This document shows, one piece after another, positions 53,817 to 62,367 of a stretch of DNA of 64,000 nucleotides. The stretch comes from Dyella sp. C9. GTDB taxonomy: Bacteria > Pseudomonadota > Gammaproteobacteria > Xanthomonadales > Rhodanobacteraceae. Position 1 is the first letter of the stretch. The number at the start of each line of letters is the position of its first letter. Location: contig NZ_QIRF01000020.1 of assembly GCF_003332825.1 (NCBI RefSeq), positions 1-64,000 on the forward strand. The letters run 5' to 3'. The translations under genes were made by a program, and so were the position numbers. The notes beneath the pieces were generated by a model that ran no database searches, was not told where the DNA came from, and saw nothing but the letters and a program-made list of their open reading frames with translations.

Positions 53817-54816
53817 GGCGAGTAGGTCGAGGTTGGTCAATGGTGGAAAACTTGGTCGCGCGCTTGCGCGGGTGTCATTGCCGCTGCTCGTTCTTGATCA
53901 ATCCGGGGCTCCAGCAGGCGCACGAGTCCCCTGGCTGCTTTGCGAGGCAAAGCAACACGGAGCCGGCCCGGTGAGGAGCCGATGCGACCTGGATGGGCGT
54001 CAGTGCCGGACGGGCCGAGGCCCGGGATCCCCTGGGTGAAGCAAGTGATGAGCGCGGCAGAACCGGCGTCTGCCTGGTCTAGGTGCCCCTAACTTGTTTG
54101 AGCGGTCCAATCCCCTGCATTGGAGAAAACAAGGCCCGCGCCCGTCTGGCGCGAATCGCGCACGAATCTCGAGCGAATGGGTCGCGTTGGATGCTTCGAG
54201 CCCGCCTGTGGCATCGCGCCTTGCGATGCCGGGGGTGGCGCCGACTGCCGGGTCGGGACCTGTCCGTGCTTCGAATGCCTGGAGCGCCGCGGCTAAATGG
54301 TGTGCCAACACCCCGAAAACCTGACGCGGCACTGACTGTAGCCGTAGGTATGTGACAGTTCAACGCAATATCGCAAGAAAAATATGACGTTTTGTATTTT
54401 ATTACGCCAAGAACCTGCGTCAACGCGGGGGTTTGCGGTCAGGGCGATGGCGACGGCGGTGGCAAAGCCAGGTCCATGGTTGCTCGTTTTGGGTCGTGCA
54501 GCGCCATTTTCGAGCGGAAATCCGGCGGGGTTGCCATGCGGGCAGGGTGCGCGCGCCCACGCGCGCTCGGCGCAGCGGGCTCGCGGCGCGGTCCCTTGCC
54601 GGTGGCGCAAGAAATGTCCAATTTCGCAGGTTGTTTTCGTCAGTTCCTGCGAATGAAAGTCTCGCGCAAGCTATTGAATTCACGCGCGTTTATGCCGCAA
54701 TTAACGGGTCAATTTCTACATTGCGAATAGGAATGATTCGCGATAGCTTTTTGTCGAAAGGGCGGTGATTCGACGGCTATCCGGTCGTGCCCTAGGGCCA
54801 ATCAAAAGGGGCGGAC
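53817..54816. other. 1-kb stretch without a recognisable gene
   Basis: Lies between the divergent TonB-dependent receptor and OprB genes. Short open frames here lack family resemblance, ribosome-binding sites and consistent codon use, so none is called. It contains an AT-rich patch (about 54355-54415) unlike the surrounding DNA, with promoter-like hexamers on the minus strand, and the inverted repeat at 54723-54741 near the oprB start. It may hold long leaders, a small RNA or a decayed gene; the sequence alone does not say which. Confidence 0.5.
54723..54741. promoter_or_regulatory. Inverted repeat upstream of the OprB gene
   Basis: GCGAAT (54723-54728) and ATTCGC (54736-54741) are exact reverse complements with a 7-base spacer, a 19-base element with the size and symmetry of a Fur box but only about 11 of 19 consensus matches. 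It lies 76 bases before the OprB start, in the promoter zone. Iron control would fit the DyP peroxidase in the same operon. Confidence 0.4.
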
Positions 54817-56322
54817 ATGCGTGAACAGTGCGGTGCTTGCAAAGGGCCGGGGCGTCGACACGGCGGACGGAAGTGGCGTGCAGCGCTGTCGCTGGGTGGC
54901 TTGCTCGTCGCTGGTGCTGCGCATGCGGGCGTGCCGCCATTATCGGTGCCCATCACCTCGGACGAGGTCAACGGCCAGCCCAAGAACCTCGCCAGCTTCC
55001 TTGGCGATCTCAAGCGCAGCAACTTCATGCTGGGCGACATGTTTGGCTTGCGCACCGGCCTGAGCAAATACGGCATCTCGCTGGCCATCCAGGAAACCAG
55101 CGAGGTGCTCGGCAACGCCACCGGCGGCACGCAGCGCGGCGCCCAGTACGACGGGCTGACCCAGATGATCATGCAGTGGGATACGCGCAGAGGCATCGGC
55201 TGGTACGGTGGCCTGCTCAACGTCAGCGCCTTGCAGATTCATGGCCAGAATCTCAGCGCCGACAACCTGTCGACCATACAGACCGCGAGCGGCATCGAGG
55301 CCGATCGTGCGACGCGCCTGTGGGAGCTCTGGTACGACCAGAAATTCCTGGAGGAAGATCGGCTGGACATCAAGGTGGGGCAGCAGAGCGTCGACCAGGA
55401 ATTCATCGTCAGCAGCAATGCGTCGTACTTCATGAACACGATGTTCGGCTGGCCTGCGCTGCCTTCCTACAACATGCCCGGTGGCGGCCCGGCTTACCCG
55501 CTGTCGGCGCTGGGTGTCCGCTTTCGTTATCGACCCGTCGACTCCATCAACCTGTTGCTGGGTGTCTTCAACGGCAGCCCGACCAGCAACAACGAGGGCG
55601 ATCCCCAGCAGACCAATCCTTCCGGCACCAGTTTTCCGCTGGGCGGCGGCCGGCTCATCATGGCCGAACTGCAATACGCCTATCCCGCGCTGGGTAGCAT
55701 GGTGTATCCCGGCGAGTCCGCGCCACTGGCGCGTACCTACCGCATCGGTGCCTGGTACGACACCGAGAGCTTCGCCGACGTGCGCTACGACACGCAGGGT
55801 TTGCCGCTCGCCAGTCCCGCGAGCAGCGGCGTGCCAGGACAGCACAAGGGCAATTTTTCGTTGTATGCGGTGGCAGACCAGATGCTCTGGCGCAGCAGCA
55901 GTGATCCCAACCAGACCTTCAACGCGTTTGGCCGCGTGATGGGAACGCCGCAGAACGACCGGAACTTCATCCGGTTCAGTATGAATGCCGGCGTCGTGCT
56001 GCATGAGCCGTTCCGCAATCGCGCCGACGACACCTTCGGCGTGGGCATGGGCTACGTACGCGTATCCACCGGCATATCGGGGCTCGATCGCGACACCGAG
56101 CACTTCGCGTTGTTGTCCGATCCTGACAGTTTCAACGTGGTTCGCAGCTCCGAAACCTATGTCGAAATGACCTACCAGTACCAGCTCAGGCCTTGGTGGC
56201 AGCTGCAGCCGGACCTGCAATACGTATTCAACCCCGGTGGTGGCCTGGTCAATCCGAGCGATCCCACCCGCCGCATCGGCAATGAGCTGGTGCTTGGCCT
56301 GCGTACGAATATCCTGTTCTGA
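54817..56322 (+). CDS. OprB family carbohydrate-selective porin
   Basis: Outer-membrane porin of the OprB family, which eases passage of glucose and other sugars. 501 residues. AGGGG site 6 bases before the ATG; basic n-region and signal peptide (RKWRAALSLGGLLVAGAAHA). Family blocks: FMLGDMFGLRTGLSKYGISLAIQETSEVLGN at the mature start, IKVGQQSVDQEF, LGVRFRYRPVDSINLLLGVFNGSP, RIGAWYDTESF and a C-terminal strand LVLGLRTNILF ending in Phe. First of three same-direction genes with the beta-propeller protein (10 bases later) and the DyP peroxidase. Confidence 0.9.
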   Translation: MREQCGACKGPGRRHGGRKWRAALSLGGLLVAGAAHAGVPPLSVPITSDEVNGQPKNLASFLGDLKRSNFMLGDMFGLRTGLSKYGISLAIQETSEVLGNATGGTQRGAQYDGLTQMIMQWDTRRGIGWYGGLLNVSALQIHGQNLSADNLSTIQTASGIEADRATRLWELWYDQKFLEEDRLDIKVGQQSVDQEFIVSSNASYFMNTMFGWPALPSYNMPGGGPAYPLSALGVRFRYRPVDSINLLLGVFNGSPTSNNEGDPQQTNPSGTSFPLGGGRLIMAELQYAYPALGSMVYPGESAPLARTYRIGAWYDTESFADVRYDTQGLPLASPASSGVPGQHKGNFSLYAVADQMLWRSSSDPNQTFNAFGRVMGTPQNDRNFIRFSMNAGVVLHEPFRNRADDTFGVGMGYVRVSTGISGLDRDTEHFALLSDPDSFNVVRSSETYVEMTYQYQLRPWWQLQPDLQYVFNPGGGLVNPSDPTRRIGNELVLGLRTNILF

Positions 56323-56332
56323 GGTGATGGCA

Positions 56333-57493
56333 ATGAAGCAGTCGATTTCCGCTCCCACGCACGGCCTTCGCGGGTGGCTTGTTGCCGCCGGCGTGATGCT
56401 GGCCCTCGCGGCGCACGCCTCGGACGAGCCCAGGGGCATGCTTGAAAGCATTCATCGCCACGTGACGCTGACCTCCTCGGTTACCGACAACGGCGACCTC
56501 AACCCGTACGCCGTGGTGGTTGCACCGGTGTCCGCCGGCACGATCCAGAAGGACGACGTGCTGGTCGACAACTTCAACAACCTCTCCAATCTCCAGGGTA
56601 CCGGGACGACCATCATCGATTACCGGCCGTCGACCAAGCAGACCACGCTGTTCGCCAAGCTCCCGCAGCATCTTCCGGAGTGCCCTGGCGGCGTTGGCCT
56701 GACGACGGCGATGACCATGCTCAAGACCGGCTGGATCATCGTGGGCAGCACGCCCAGCACCGATGGCACCACGGCAACCAAGGGCGACGGCTGCCTGATC
56801 GTGCTCGATCCCAACGGCAAGATGGTGGCTGCGTGGTCGGGCCCGACCATCAACGATCCGTGGGGTGACATGGCAGTGGTGGACAATGGCTCGACCGCCA
56901 CGCTGTTCATCAGCATGGCGGGTTTTGGCCTGCCCAGTCCCGATGTGATCGACAAGGCCACGGGCTTCCCGGTGGTGATCCACAAGGCCACCGTGCTGCG
57001 GCTCAACCTGAAGATTCCCGACGGCAAGCCGCCGGTGCTGGTTGACCAGACGGTTATCGGTGACGGCTTCGCGCAGCGAGCCGATCGCGACAACTTCCTG
57101 CTCGGCCCGACCGGCCTGGCACTGGGGCCCGACAATACGCTGTATGTCACCGACGGCCTGGAAAACGTCATTACCTCGATTCCTGACGCGTTGAGTCGTA
57201 CCGACAGCGCAGGCACCGGCAGACAGCTCACCAAGGATGGCCTGCTGAGCTGGCCGCTGGCGATGGTCTACACGCCAGTCGGGCACCTGCTGGTGTGCAA
57301 CGGCAAGGACGGGCAGGTGGTGGAGATCGATCCGGTCAGCGGCAAGCAGATCTACAGCCAGTGGATCGACTCGGACCAGGCCCAGTCGCCGCCGGGCAAT
57401 GGCGACCTGTTTGGCATCGCGCTGACACCGGATGGCCAGGGCTTCTACTACGTCGAGGACGACATGAACACGCTGGTGAGAGGTGGGAAATGA
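56333..57493 (+). CDS. Secreted beta-propeller (NHL/SMP-30-like) protein
   Basis: 386 residues from the ATG at 56333, which is spaced 8 bases from GAGG; the frame is open inside the OprB gene but that is a shadow. Signal peptide RGWLVAAGVMLALAAHA. The mature part is made of repeating blade-like segments (GWIIVGSTPSTDG, GCLIVLDPNGKMVAAW, NFLLGPTGLALGPDNTLYVTDGLENVI, HLLVCNGKDGQVVEIDPVSGKQIY, GDLFGIALTPDGQGFYYVED), the pattern of six-bladed NHL or SMP-30-type propellers. No catalytic residue set could be fixed. Its stop overlaps the start of the DyP gene (ATGA), so it is probably produced together with the peroxidase. Confidence 0.8.
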   Translation: MKQSISAPTHGLRGWLVAAGVMLALAAHASDEPRGMLESIHRHVTLTSSVTDNGDLNPYAVVVAPVSAGTIQKDDVLVDNFNNLSNLQGTGTTIIDYRPSTKQTTLFAKLPQHLPECPGGVGLTTAMTMLKTGWIIVGSTPSTDGTTATKGDGCLIVLDPNGKMVAAWSGPTINDPWGDMAVVDNGSTATLFISMAGFGLPSPDVIDKATGFPVVIHKATVLRLNLKIPDGKPPVLVDQTVIGDGFAQRADRDNFLLGPTGLALGPDNTLYVTDGLENVITSIPDALSRTDSAGTGRQLTKDGLLSWPLAMVYTPVGHLLVCNGKDGQVVEIDPVSGKQIYSQWIDSDQAQSPPGNGDLFGIALTPDGQGFYYVEDDMNTLVRGGK

Positions 57494-58779
57494 GTGCAAG
57501 CGACGAGCCCCTGGTGAAAGGGCGGCGACACTTCCTCGCCTCGGCGACCACCCTGGCTGCGGCGGCATCGGTGGCCCCCGCGCTGGCCCATGCGCGCGCC
57601 AGGCAGCCGGCGACCGCCGAGCCGGTCGAGGCGGCCGTGGTGCCGTTCTTTGGTGAGCACCAGGCCGGCATTGCCACGCCACAGCAATCCCATGTGTATT
57701 TCGCCGCGTTTGATGTGGCGACCGAGAAGCGCGACGAGCTGATCGCCATGCTCAAGGTCTGGACCGCGGCAGCCGCGCGCCTCAGTCAAGGGCAGCCGGT
57801 GGCGCCACTGTCTGGCGACGGCAGCAAGGAGCCGGTGGATTCGGGCGAGGCGCAGGGTTTGTCGCCCGCTCGCCTGACCCTGACGTTTGGTTTCGGGCCT
57901 GGCCTGTTCGCCAAGGACGGCCAGGATCGCTTCGGGCTGGGCGCGCGTCGGCCGGCGGCGCTGGTGGATTTGCCGCGCTTCAATGGCGACCAACTCGTGG
58001 CCGAGCGCACCGGTGGCGACCTGTGCATCCAGGCCTGCGCCAACGATCCGCAGGTGGCCTTTCATGCGGTGCGCCAGTTGTCGCGGTTGTCGTACGGGGC
58101 GGCCAGGCTGCGCTGGGCGCAGCCTGGGTTCCTGTCGAGCAATCGCGCTACGCATGAAACGCCGCGCAACCTCATGGGGTTCAAGGACGGCACCATGAAC
58201 CCCGATCGCGCCAACCCCAAGGTCATGGGCGACTTCGTCTGGGCGGGCGCCGAAACGCCGTGGATGCAGGGCGGCTCCTATCTGGTGGCTCGTCCGATCC
58301 GTATCGCGCTGGAGCACTGGGATCGGATGAAGCTCGCCTTCCAGGAACAGGTGGTCGGTCGCCACAAGGATACCGGCGCACCGCTAGGCAAGCAGGGCGA
58401 GTTCGATGCGCTGGATCTGGATGCCAACGATGCCGATGGCAATCCGGTGCTGCCGGAGAACTCCCACGTCCGCCTCGGGGCGCCCGAGCTCAACGACGGG
58501 GCGCAGATCCTTCGGCGCTCCTATTCGTACGACAACGGCCTGAGCTTCACGGCAGAGCGCTGGCCGCCCTGGCGGCAGGCGATGGAGTTTGACGCCGGGC
58601 TGATGTTCCTGTGCTTTCAGGGAGATCCGCGACAGGGGTTCATCAAGATCTTCGAACGGATGTCCAAGTTCGACATGATGAACCAGTTCGTGACTCACAT
58701 TGGTGGTGGTGTGTTTGCCTGTCCTCCGGGTGTGCAGGAGGGTGGCTACATCGGTCAGGCCTTGTTCGCCCAGGCGTAG
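57490..58779 (+). CDS. Tat-exported DyP-type haem peroxidase (EfeB-like)
   Basis: 429 residues with a twin-arginine signal (KGRRHFLASATTLAAAASVAPALAHA), so it is folded with haem in the cytoplasm and exported. The DyP motif GFKDGT at 230-235 carries the distal aspartate (D233); the proximal haem histidine is in NSHVRLGAP (H326) and the distal arginine in ILRRSYSYDNG (R342). Length and spacing match EfeB, which oxidises substrates with H2O2 and has been tied to iron release from haem. Here the usual EfeU and EfeO partners are absent; instead it is coupled to a propeller protein and an OprB porin. Confidence 0.92.
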   Translation: MSASDEPLVKGRRHFLASATTLAAAASVAPALAHARARQPATAEPVEAAVVPFFGEHQAGIATPQQSHVYFAAFDVATEKRDELIAMLKVWTAAAARLSQGQPVAPLSGDGSKEPVDSGEAQGLSPARLTLTFGFGPGLFAKDGQDRFGLGARRPAALVDLPRFNGDQLVAERTGGDLCIQACANDPQVAFHAVRQLSRLSYGAARLRWAQPGFLSSNRATHETPRNLMGFKDGTMNPDRANPKVMGDFVWAGAETPWMQGGSYLVARPIRIALEHWDRMKLAFQEQVVGRHKDTGAPLGKQGEFDALDLDANDADGNPVLPENSHVRLGAPELNDGAQILRRSYSYDNGLSFTAERWPPWRQAMEFDAGLMFLCFQGDPRQGFIKIFERMSKFDMMNQFVTHIGGGVFACPPGVQEGGYIGQALFAQA

Positions 58780-58923
58780 CCGCAGGGTGGTTTGGCATGG
58801 TTCGCGCCTCGCCAGGGCGCGGGCCGGGCAGTCGCGTCCTCATGTAGTCTTCACGTCGCGATGCTAGATTGCGGTCCGTTCACGGAATGATGACTTCCAC
58901 CACCGCAAAGGGGCTACACCCAT

Positions 58924-59379
58924 ATGCATCCGTTGTTTCGCGTAGTTGTCGCAGCAAGCCTTGCCCTGGGCGTCACCGCCGGCGCCTTCGCCGCCACTCC
59001 CGCCACCGGCCTTGGACAATCCTGGCCGAATGCGCCGGATGTCAGTACCAATCCCCATTTCCATGTGTACGTGTTCGAATTGGGTGGCGTGCGCTACATC
59101 CAGGTGAATGACACCAACGGCAACGTCCTGGGAAGCGTGGGTACGGCCAGCGGTCAGTTCATCACCTTGCCGGTGGGCCGGTTTGCCAGCCTGGTCTCGA
59201 CGCCCTCGCAGCCGGCGGCCGCACAGTCGGCGAGCCCTGCGGCGGCGGCACAGGCGGTCTACAACGATGGGGTGACGTCGGTTTCGGTGACGCCGTTGTC
59301 CAATGGCGCGTTGAAGCTCGAGGCCGCGACTGCGCAGGGAACCTGCGATCCGATCGACTGCAACATCAAGAACCAGTAA
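58924..59379 (+). CDS. Small exported protein, function unknown
   Basis: 151 residues. Signal peptide MHPLFRVVVAASLALGVTAGAFA, then WPNAPDVSTNPHFHVYVFELGGVRYIQVNDTNGNVLGSVGTA, which looks like a short beta-meander, an Ala/Ser-rich linker (QPAAAQSASPAAAAQA) and a second beta-rich part ending in two cysteines (TCDPIDCNIKNQ) that could form a disulfide. An AAAGGGG stretch lies about 12 bases before the ATG. Not recognised as a named family. It ends at a strong bidirectional hairpin. Confidence 0.75.
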   Translation: MHPLFRVVVAASLALGVTAGAFAATPATGLGQSWPNAPDVSTNPHFHVYVFELGGVRYIQVNDTNGNVLGSVGTASGQFITLPVGRFASLVSTPSQPAAAQSASPAAAAQAVYNDGVTSVSVTPLSNGALKLEAATAQGTCDPIDCNIKNQ

Positions 59380-59388
59380 TCCAGCCAG

Positions 59389-59415
59389 CCACCCCCGCGT
59401 CAAGCGCGGGGGTGG
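59389..59415. terminator. Bidirectional hairpin between convergent genes
   Basis: Perfect 11-bp stem (59389-59399 with 59405-59415) around a TCAAG loop. It begins 9 bases after the stop of the small exported protein and includes the stop codon of the convergent MASE1 gene (59400-59402). No long T-run on either strand, but the stem is the most stable in the window's gaps and placed to end transcription from both sides. Confidence 0.7.
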
Positions 59416-60995
59416 TGCGCTCCAAGCAGTGAAACCACCAGTCGCGCACCGTCCTCGAGGGAGCGGCGACGCATATGGCCTTCAAAGGTCGCCGTACGGT
59501 CTTCAATGGCGCGCCAGCCCATGCCGCTCGAGCAGAGTCGCAGGCGGGGCAGGAGTTGGCCCCACTGGATATCCATGGGCTGCTGCGAATCGCTGCGCGT
59601 CTGCACGAAAACGGCGATTCGCGGCCTGCCGCGTGTTCCGCAGCGGATCTTCACCAGTACGCGATTCACATTCCTGTCCGTGCATGCCTCGGAAATTGCG
59701 TCGCATACGATGCGATAGACGGCCAGGTGCATCGCGTGCGAAAAGTGGCTGATCGGGCCGCGGATATCGCACCAGTACCTGACGCCGGCATCCGACAACA
59801 TGCGGGCCAGTCCACCCTGGATAAGTGCGCCGGGCAGGCCCCTGTCCCGCAACAGCGGCGGATGCAGCGAGTCGGTGAGCAGGTCAAGTTGATCCTGGGC
59901 CGACTGCGCCAGGCGGCGGACGCCGTGGTCGTCGGTGGTGGGCTGCGCGTGCCTCAGGCGTGCCAGCACCTGGCCGACGATGCCGCCCACCGATTCCCGG
60001 ACGTTCTCGACGGCGAGCGCCGCGCTGCGCAGCTGTACCTCGCCGAGATAGACGTTGCGCTGTGCCAGCGCCAGCGCCATGCGTAGATCCAGTCGCTCCT
60101 GCTCGGCGCGTCGGTTGAGCACCGTCACATGCGCGCCCACCAGAAGCATCGTGGTGATGGCCAGCGCCAACAACGTTTCGGCCTCCATCGTGGCAGGGTC
60201 GTTGCGCTCGGGCATCAGCATCATGATGCTGATGCTGGCCAGGGTGCCGCTCAACGCCGCTCCCTTCCATCCCTGGCGCAATGCCAGGAATGCCACCGGA
60301 AGGAACATGCCCATTTGTGCCACGGGTCGCAGGTTCGGATCCCTCACGCCGACCAGTCCAAAGAAGCAAAGCGCGGGAACCACCAGGAAGATGCATTCGA
60401 AGAGCAGCCTGCTGTCCATGACGTCGTGCGACCAGTCGCTCCATCGGCCCCGGCCTTCCGCAATGGTCCAGGCGATCACCAGTGCACTGGGTACGACCGT
60501 GAGCACGCCCAGGTAATTGCCGAGAATCAGGCGCGGAACCACATCGTCGTACTGCACGTCGTAGTCTGGCGGCAGCGGCGTCAGGTGCAGCTGCAGCAAC
60601 GTGACCAGGGTGGCCATCGACGAGACCAGTACCAGGCACACCACCAGCGCCATCAGGTTGAGGCTGCGTGGTTTGGGGAACAGTTGTCCGCGCTCGCGAA
60701 ATAGCCATGCCACGGGCGCGTAGTACGCGATGGCGGGGATGAGGTTCACCAGTGCCCAGGCGAGGCCGAACTGCGGGTAGCACTCGATGCTCACGAAGGC
60801 CATGCGCACCAGACCGCCGATCAGCAGGGCGGGCCAGTAGGCGTAGTTCAGCAGGAGCAGCAGGCTCAGGTGGAACCCGGTGATTACAATCCAATGGGGA
60901 AGCGTGACCTGGCGCAGCAGAAAGAGGGCCGAACAATAAGCCGCAGCCACGGCGGCATGCCGAAACAGGGCTGACGCCCGCACTCCAACCTGCAT
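59400..60995 (-). CDS. MASE1-domain membrane sensor with degenerate histidine-kinase end
   Basis: 531 residues from the ATG at 60995 (GGGGAAGCGAG upstream). The first 300 residues hold about eight hydrophobic helices with the MASE1 pattern (LPHWIVITGFHLSLLLLLNYAYWPALLIGGLVRM, SIECYPQFGLAWALVNLIPA, GNYLGVLTVVPSALVIAWT). A coiled segment (about 305-345) and a NarX/DesK-like end follow: LLTDSLHPPLLRDRGLPGAL in place of the histidine box, then AVYRIVCDAISEACTD where kinases have an N-box (xxEALxNxxKH). The asparagine and the G-boxes are not recognisable, so ATP binding is doubtful. No response regulator is adjacent. Confidence 0.75.
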   Translation of the reverse strand: MQVGVRASALFRHAAVAAAYCSALFLLRQVTLPHWIVITGFHLSLLLLLNYAYWPALLIGGLVRMAFVSIECYPQFGLAWALVNLIPAIAYYAPVAWLFRERGQLFPKPRSLNLMALVVCLVLVSSMATLVTLLQLHLTPLPPDYDVQYDDVVPRLILGNYLGVLTVVPSALVIAWTIAEGRGRWSDWSHDVMDSRLLFECIFLVVPALCFFGLVGVRDPNLRPVAQMGMFLPVAFLALRQGWKGAALSGTLASISIMMLMPERNDPATMEAETLLALAITTMLLVGAHVTVLNRRAEQERLDLRMALALAQRNVYLGEVQLRSAALAVENVRESVGGIVGQVLARLRHAQPTTDDHGVRRLAQSAQDQLDLLTDSLHPPLLRDRGLPGALIQGGLARMLSDAGVRYWCDIRGPISHFSHAMHLAVYRIVCDAISEACTDRNVNRVLVKIRCGTRGRPRIAVFVQTRSDSQQPMDIQWGQLLPRLRLCSSGMGWRAIEDRTATFEGHMRRRSLEDGARLVVSLLGAHHPRA

Positions 60996-61372
60996 CTCGC
61001 TTCCCCTTTGACGAAATCCCGGTTTGGGTTGCCGCAAATCGGCTGATCACACCCGCGCCGCCGTGAAGTACGCGTGATCCCCGGGGCGTTTCCTCTGTTT
61101 GGCGGCTTTTCCCCTTGTCGCGGCCTGATTCCAGCACGGCGGTCAGGCCGAAAGAATCGATCTGGATCACTGTTCGGCGAGATGGTTGCTTGGCCGCACG
61201 CGTGTCTTCTGGGTGGGCGCGTCGATCGGGGGTGGCGGTGCAGGTCGTCTTTCCATGCCGCCCGCATCCTTGTCGGTGTGCCGGCGAACCATGCGCCTTG
61301 ACGAACCTGTCACGCGTCTTGGCGACGATGGAGGGGCCCGCGCCGGGTAACGATCATCAAGGGGTCAGTGCC
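60996..61372. other. Divergent gap between sensor and BON-domain genes
   Basis: About 377 bases with no credible gene. It contains a GATCAC...GTGATC pair of arms (about 61044-61078) enclosing a GC-rich loop, and a TTGACG near 61300 that could be a -35 box for the BON-domain gene, but no matching -10 is clear. Confidence 0.45.
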
Positions 61373-61759
61373 ATGAATGCTCGCCTTGCTGCCTTGTTCG
61401 CACTGGCCTTTGCGTCGCCGGTGATGGCGTGGCAAACCGGCCAGCAGGCCACGGGCATGGCTGCGCATCCTGTCAGCGCGGCGTCGGCGCTGGGCCCCAC
61501 CAATCGTTCCACCATGGACGATGCGACCCGGCCCAACACGCCCGAGGACGCCCGGCTGGTCACGGTCATCCATCAAGCGATCGACCGTGACCCCGGGTTG
61601 GCCGGCCAGACGCACGACATCACGCCCATCGTGTCCGAAGGCGCGGTCGTGCTGCGTGGCGATGTATCGACCGAAGCAGGGAAGGCAAGGATCGACACCA
61701 TCGTTCGTCAGCTTCCCGGGGTGACGGAAGTGACCGACGAACTCGACGTGAAGCACTGA
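61373..61759 (+). CDS. BON-domain periplasmic protein
   Basis: 128 residues from the ATG at 61373 (AAGGGG upstream). Signal peptide MNARLAALFALAFASPVMA, a flexible region (20-55) and a BON domain at about 60-128: RLVTVIHQAIDRDPGLAGQTHDITPIVSEGAVVLRGDVSTE, then IDTIVRQLPGVTEVTDELDV. BON proteins such as OsmY bind lipids or membranes and often protect against osmotic or envelope stress. Divergent from the sensor gene. Confidence 0.9.
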   Translation: MNARLAALFALAFASPVMAWQTGQQATGMAAHPVSAASALGPTNRSTMDDATRPNTPEDARLVTVIHQAIDRDPGLAGQTHDITPIVSEGAVVLRGDVSTEAGKARIDTIVRQLPGVTEVTDELDVKH

Positions 61760-61954
61760 GTAGCCATCAGGTCGCGAGTTTTGGCTCGCCGGACCTGCCG
61801 CTAGGCGCAGCGTGGCGTCACCAGCAAGCCTGTCGCCATTGGTGCCGGAGGTTAGTGAGGGTTTGGTCGGCCTGAGGGGCTGTGTCAAGGTGCTGAAACG
61901 TCAGTGCCCACGCCCGCGTCGGCCTGTTCCTGCCGGGCTTCGGGCTGGCCTGGC

Positions 61955-62347
61955 ATGGCCTCGCCGGCCTACCTGGCAGCCAGGGGTTTGCCACGGCATC
62001 CACGCGAACTGCTCGACCACGCCTGCCTGCGCGGGCAGTTCGCCAGCGGCGCCATTCCCACCTGGGAGTTCGAGTGCGAGGGTGAGCTGGTTCGCATCGA
62101 TCCCTCGGGTCCATTGCTGGTGCGCCTTGGCGCGGCGGTGGACCTGGCTATCGATGCCGCGGTCGCGGGGCTTGGCGTGATCTACCTATTCGAGGAATGG
62201 CTACGTCCCCAGTTCGATCGCAGTGCACTGGTGCCTGTGCTCGAGCCATGGTGGCCGAGCTTCACCGGCCCGTTTCTCTATTACCCGGGCCGGCGGCACC
62301 TGCCTGCGCCGCTGCGTGCCTTCGTGGATTTCATACGCACGGCGTGA
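61955..62347 (+). pseudogene. LysR-type regulator, C-terminal fragment
   Basis: The reading frame encodes only the second half of a LysR effector-binding domain: MASPAYLAARGLPRHPREL, HACLRGQFASGAIPTWEF, LAIDAAVAGLGVIYLFEEWL and the conserved end PGRRHLPAPLRAFVDFI. The helix-turn-helix and the first effector lobe are missing, and the 190 bases before it do not encode them in any frame. This points to a deletion or rearrangement that left a remnant. It cannot act as a DNA-binding regulator. Confidence 0.85.
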
Positions 62348-62367
62348 GTGCGCCGTAAGGCGTCGGG

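Noticed and set aside
51174-53825. 883-codon open frame on the plus strand opposite the TonB-dependent receptor
   Set aside because: Repetitive Val/Ala/Gly/His composition and exact overlap with a well-supported receptor gene mark it as a shadow.
54384-54768. Several overlapping open frames of 80-112 codons in the gene-free kilobase
   Set aside because: They occupy all frames at once, have no good start signals and differ in composition from the real genes.
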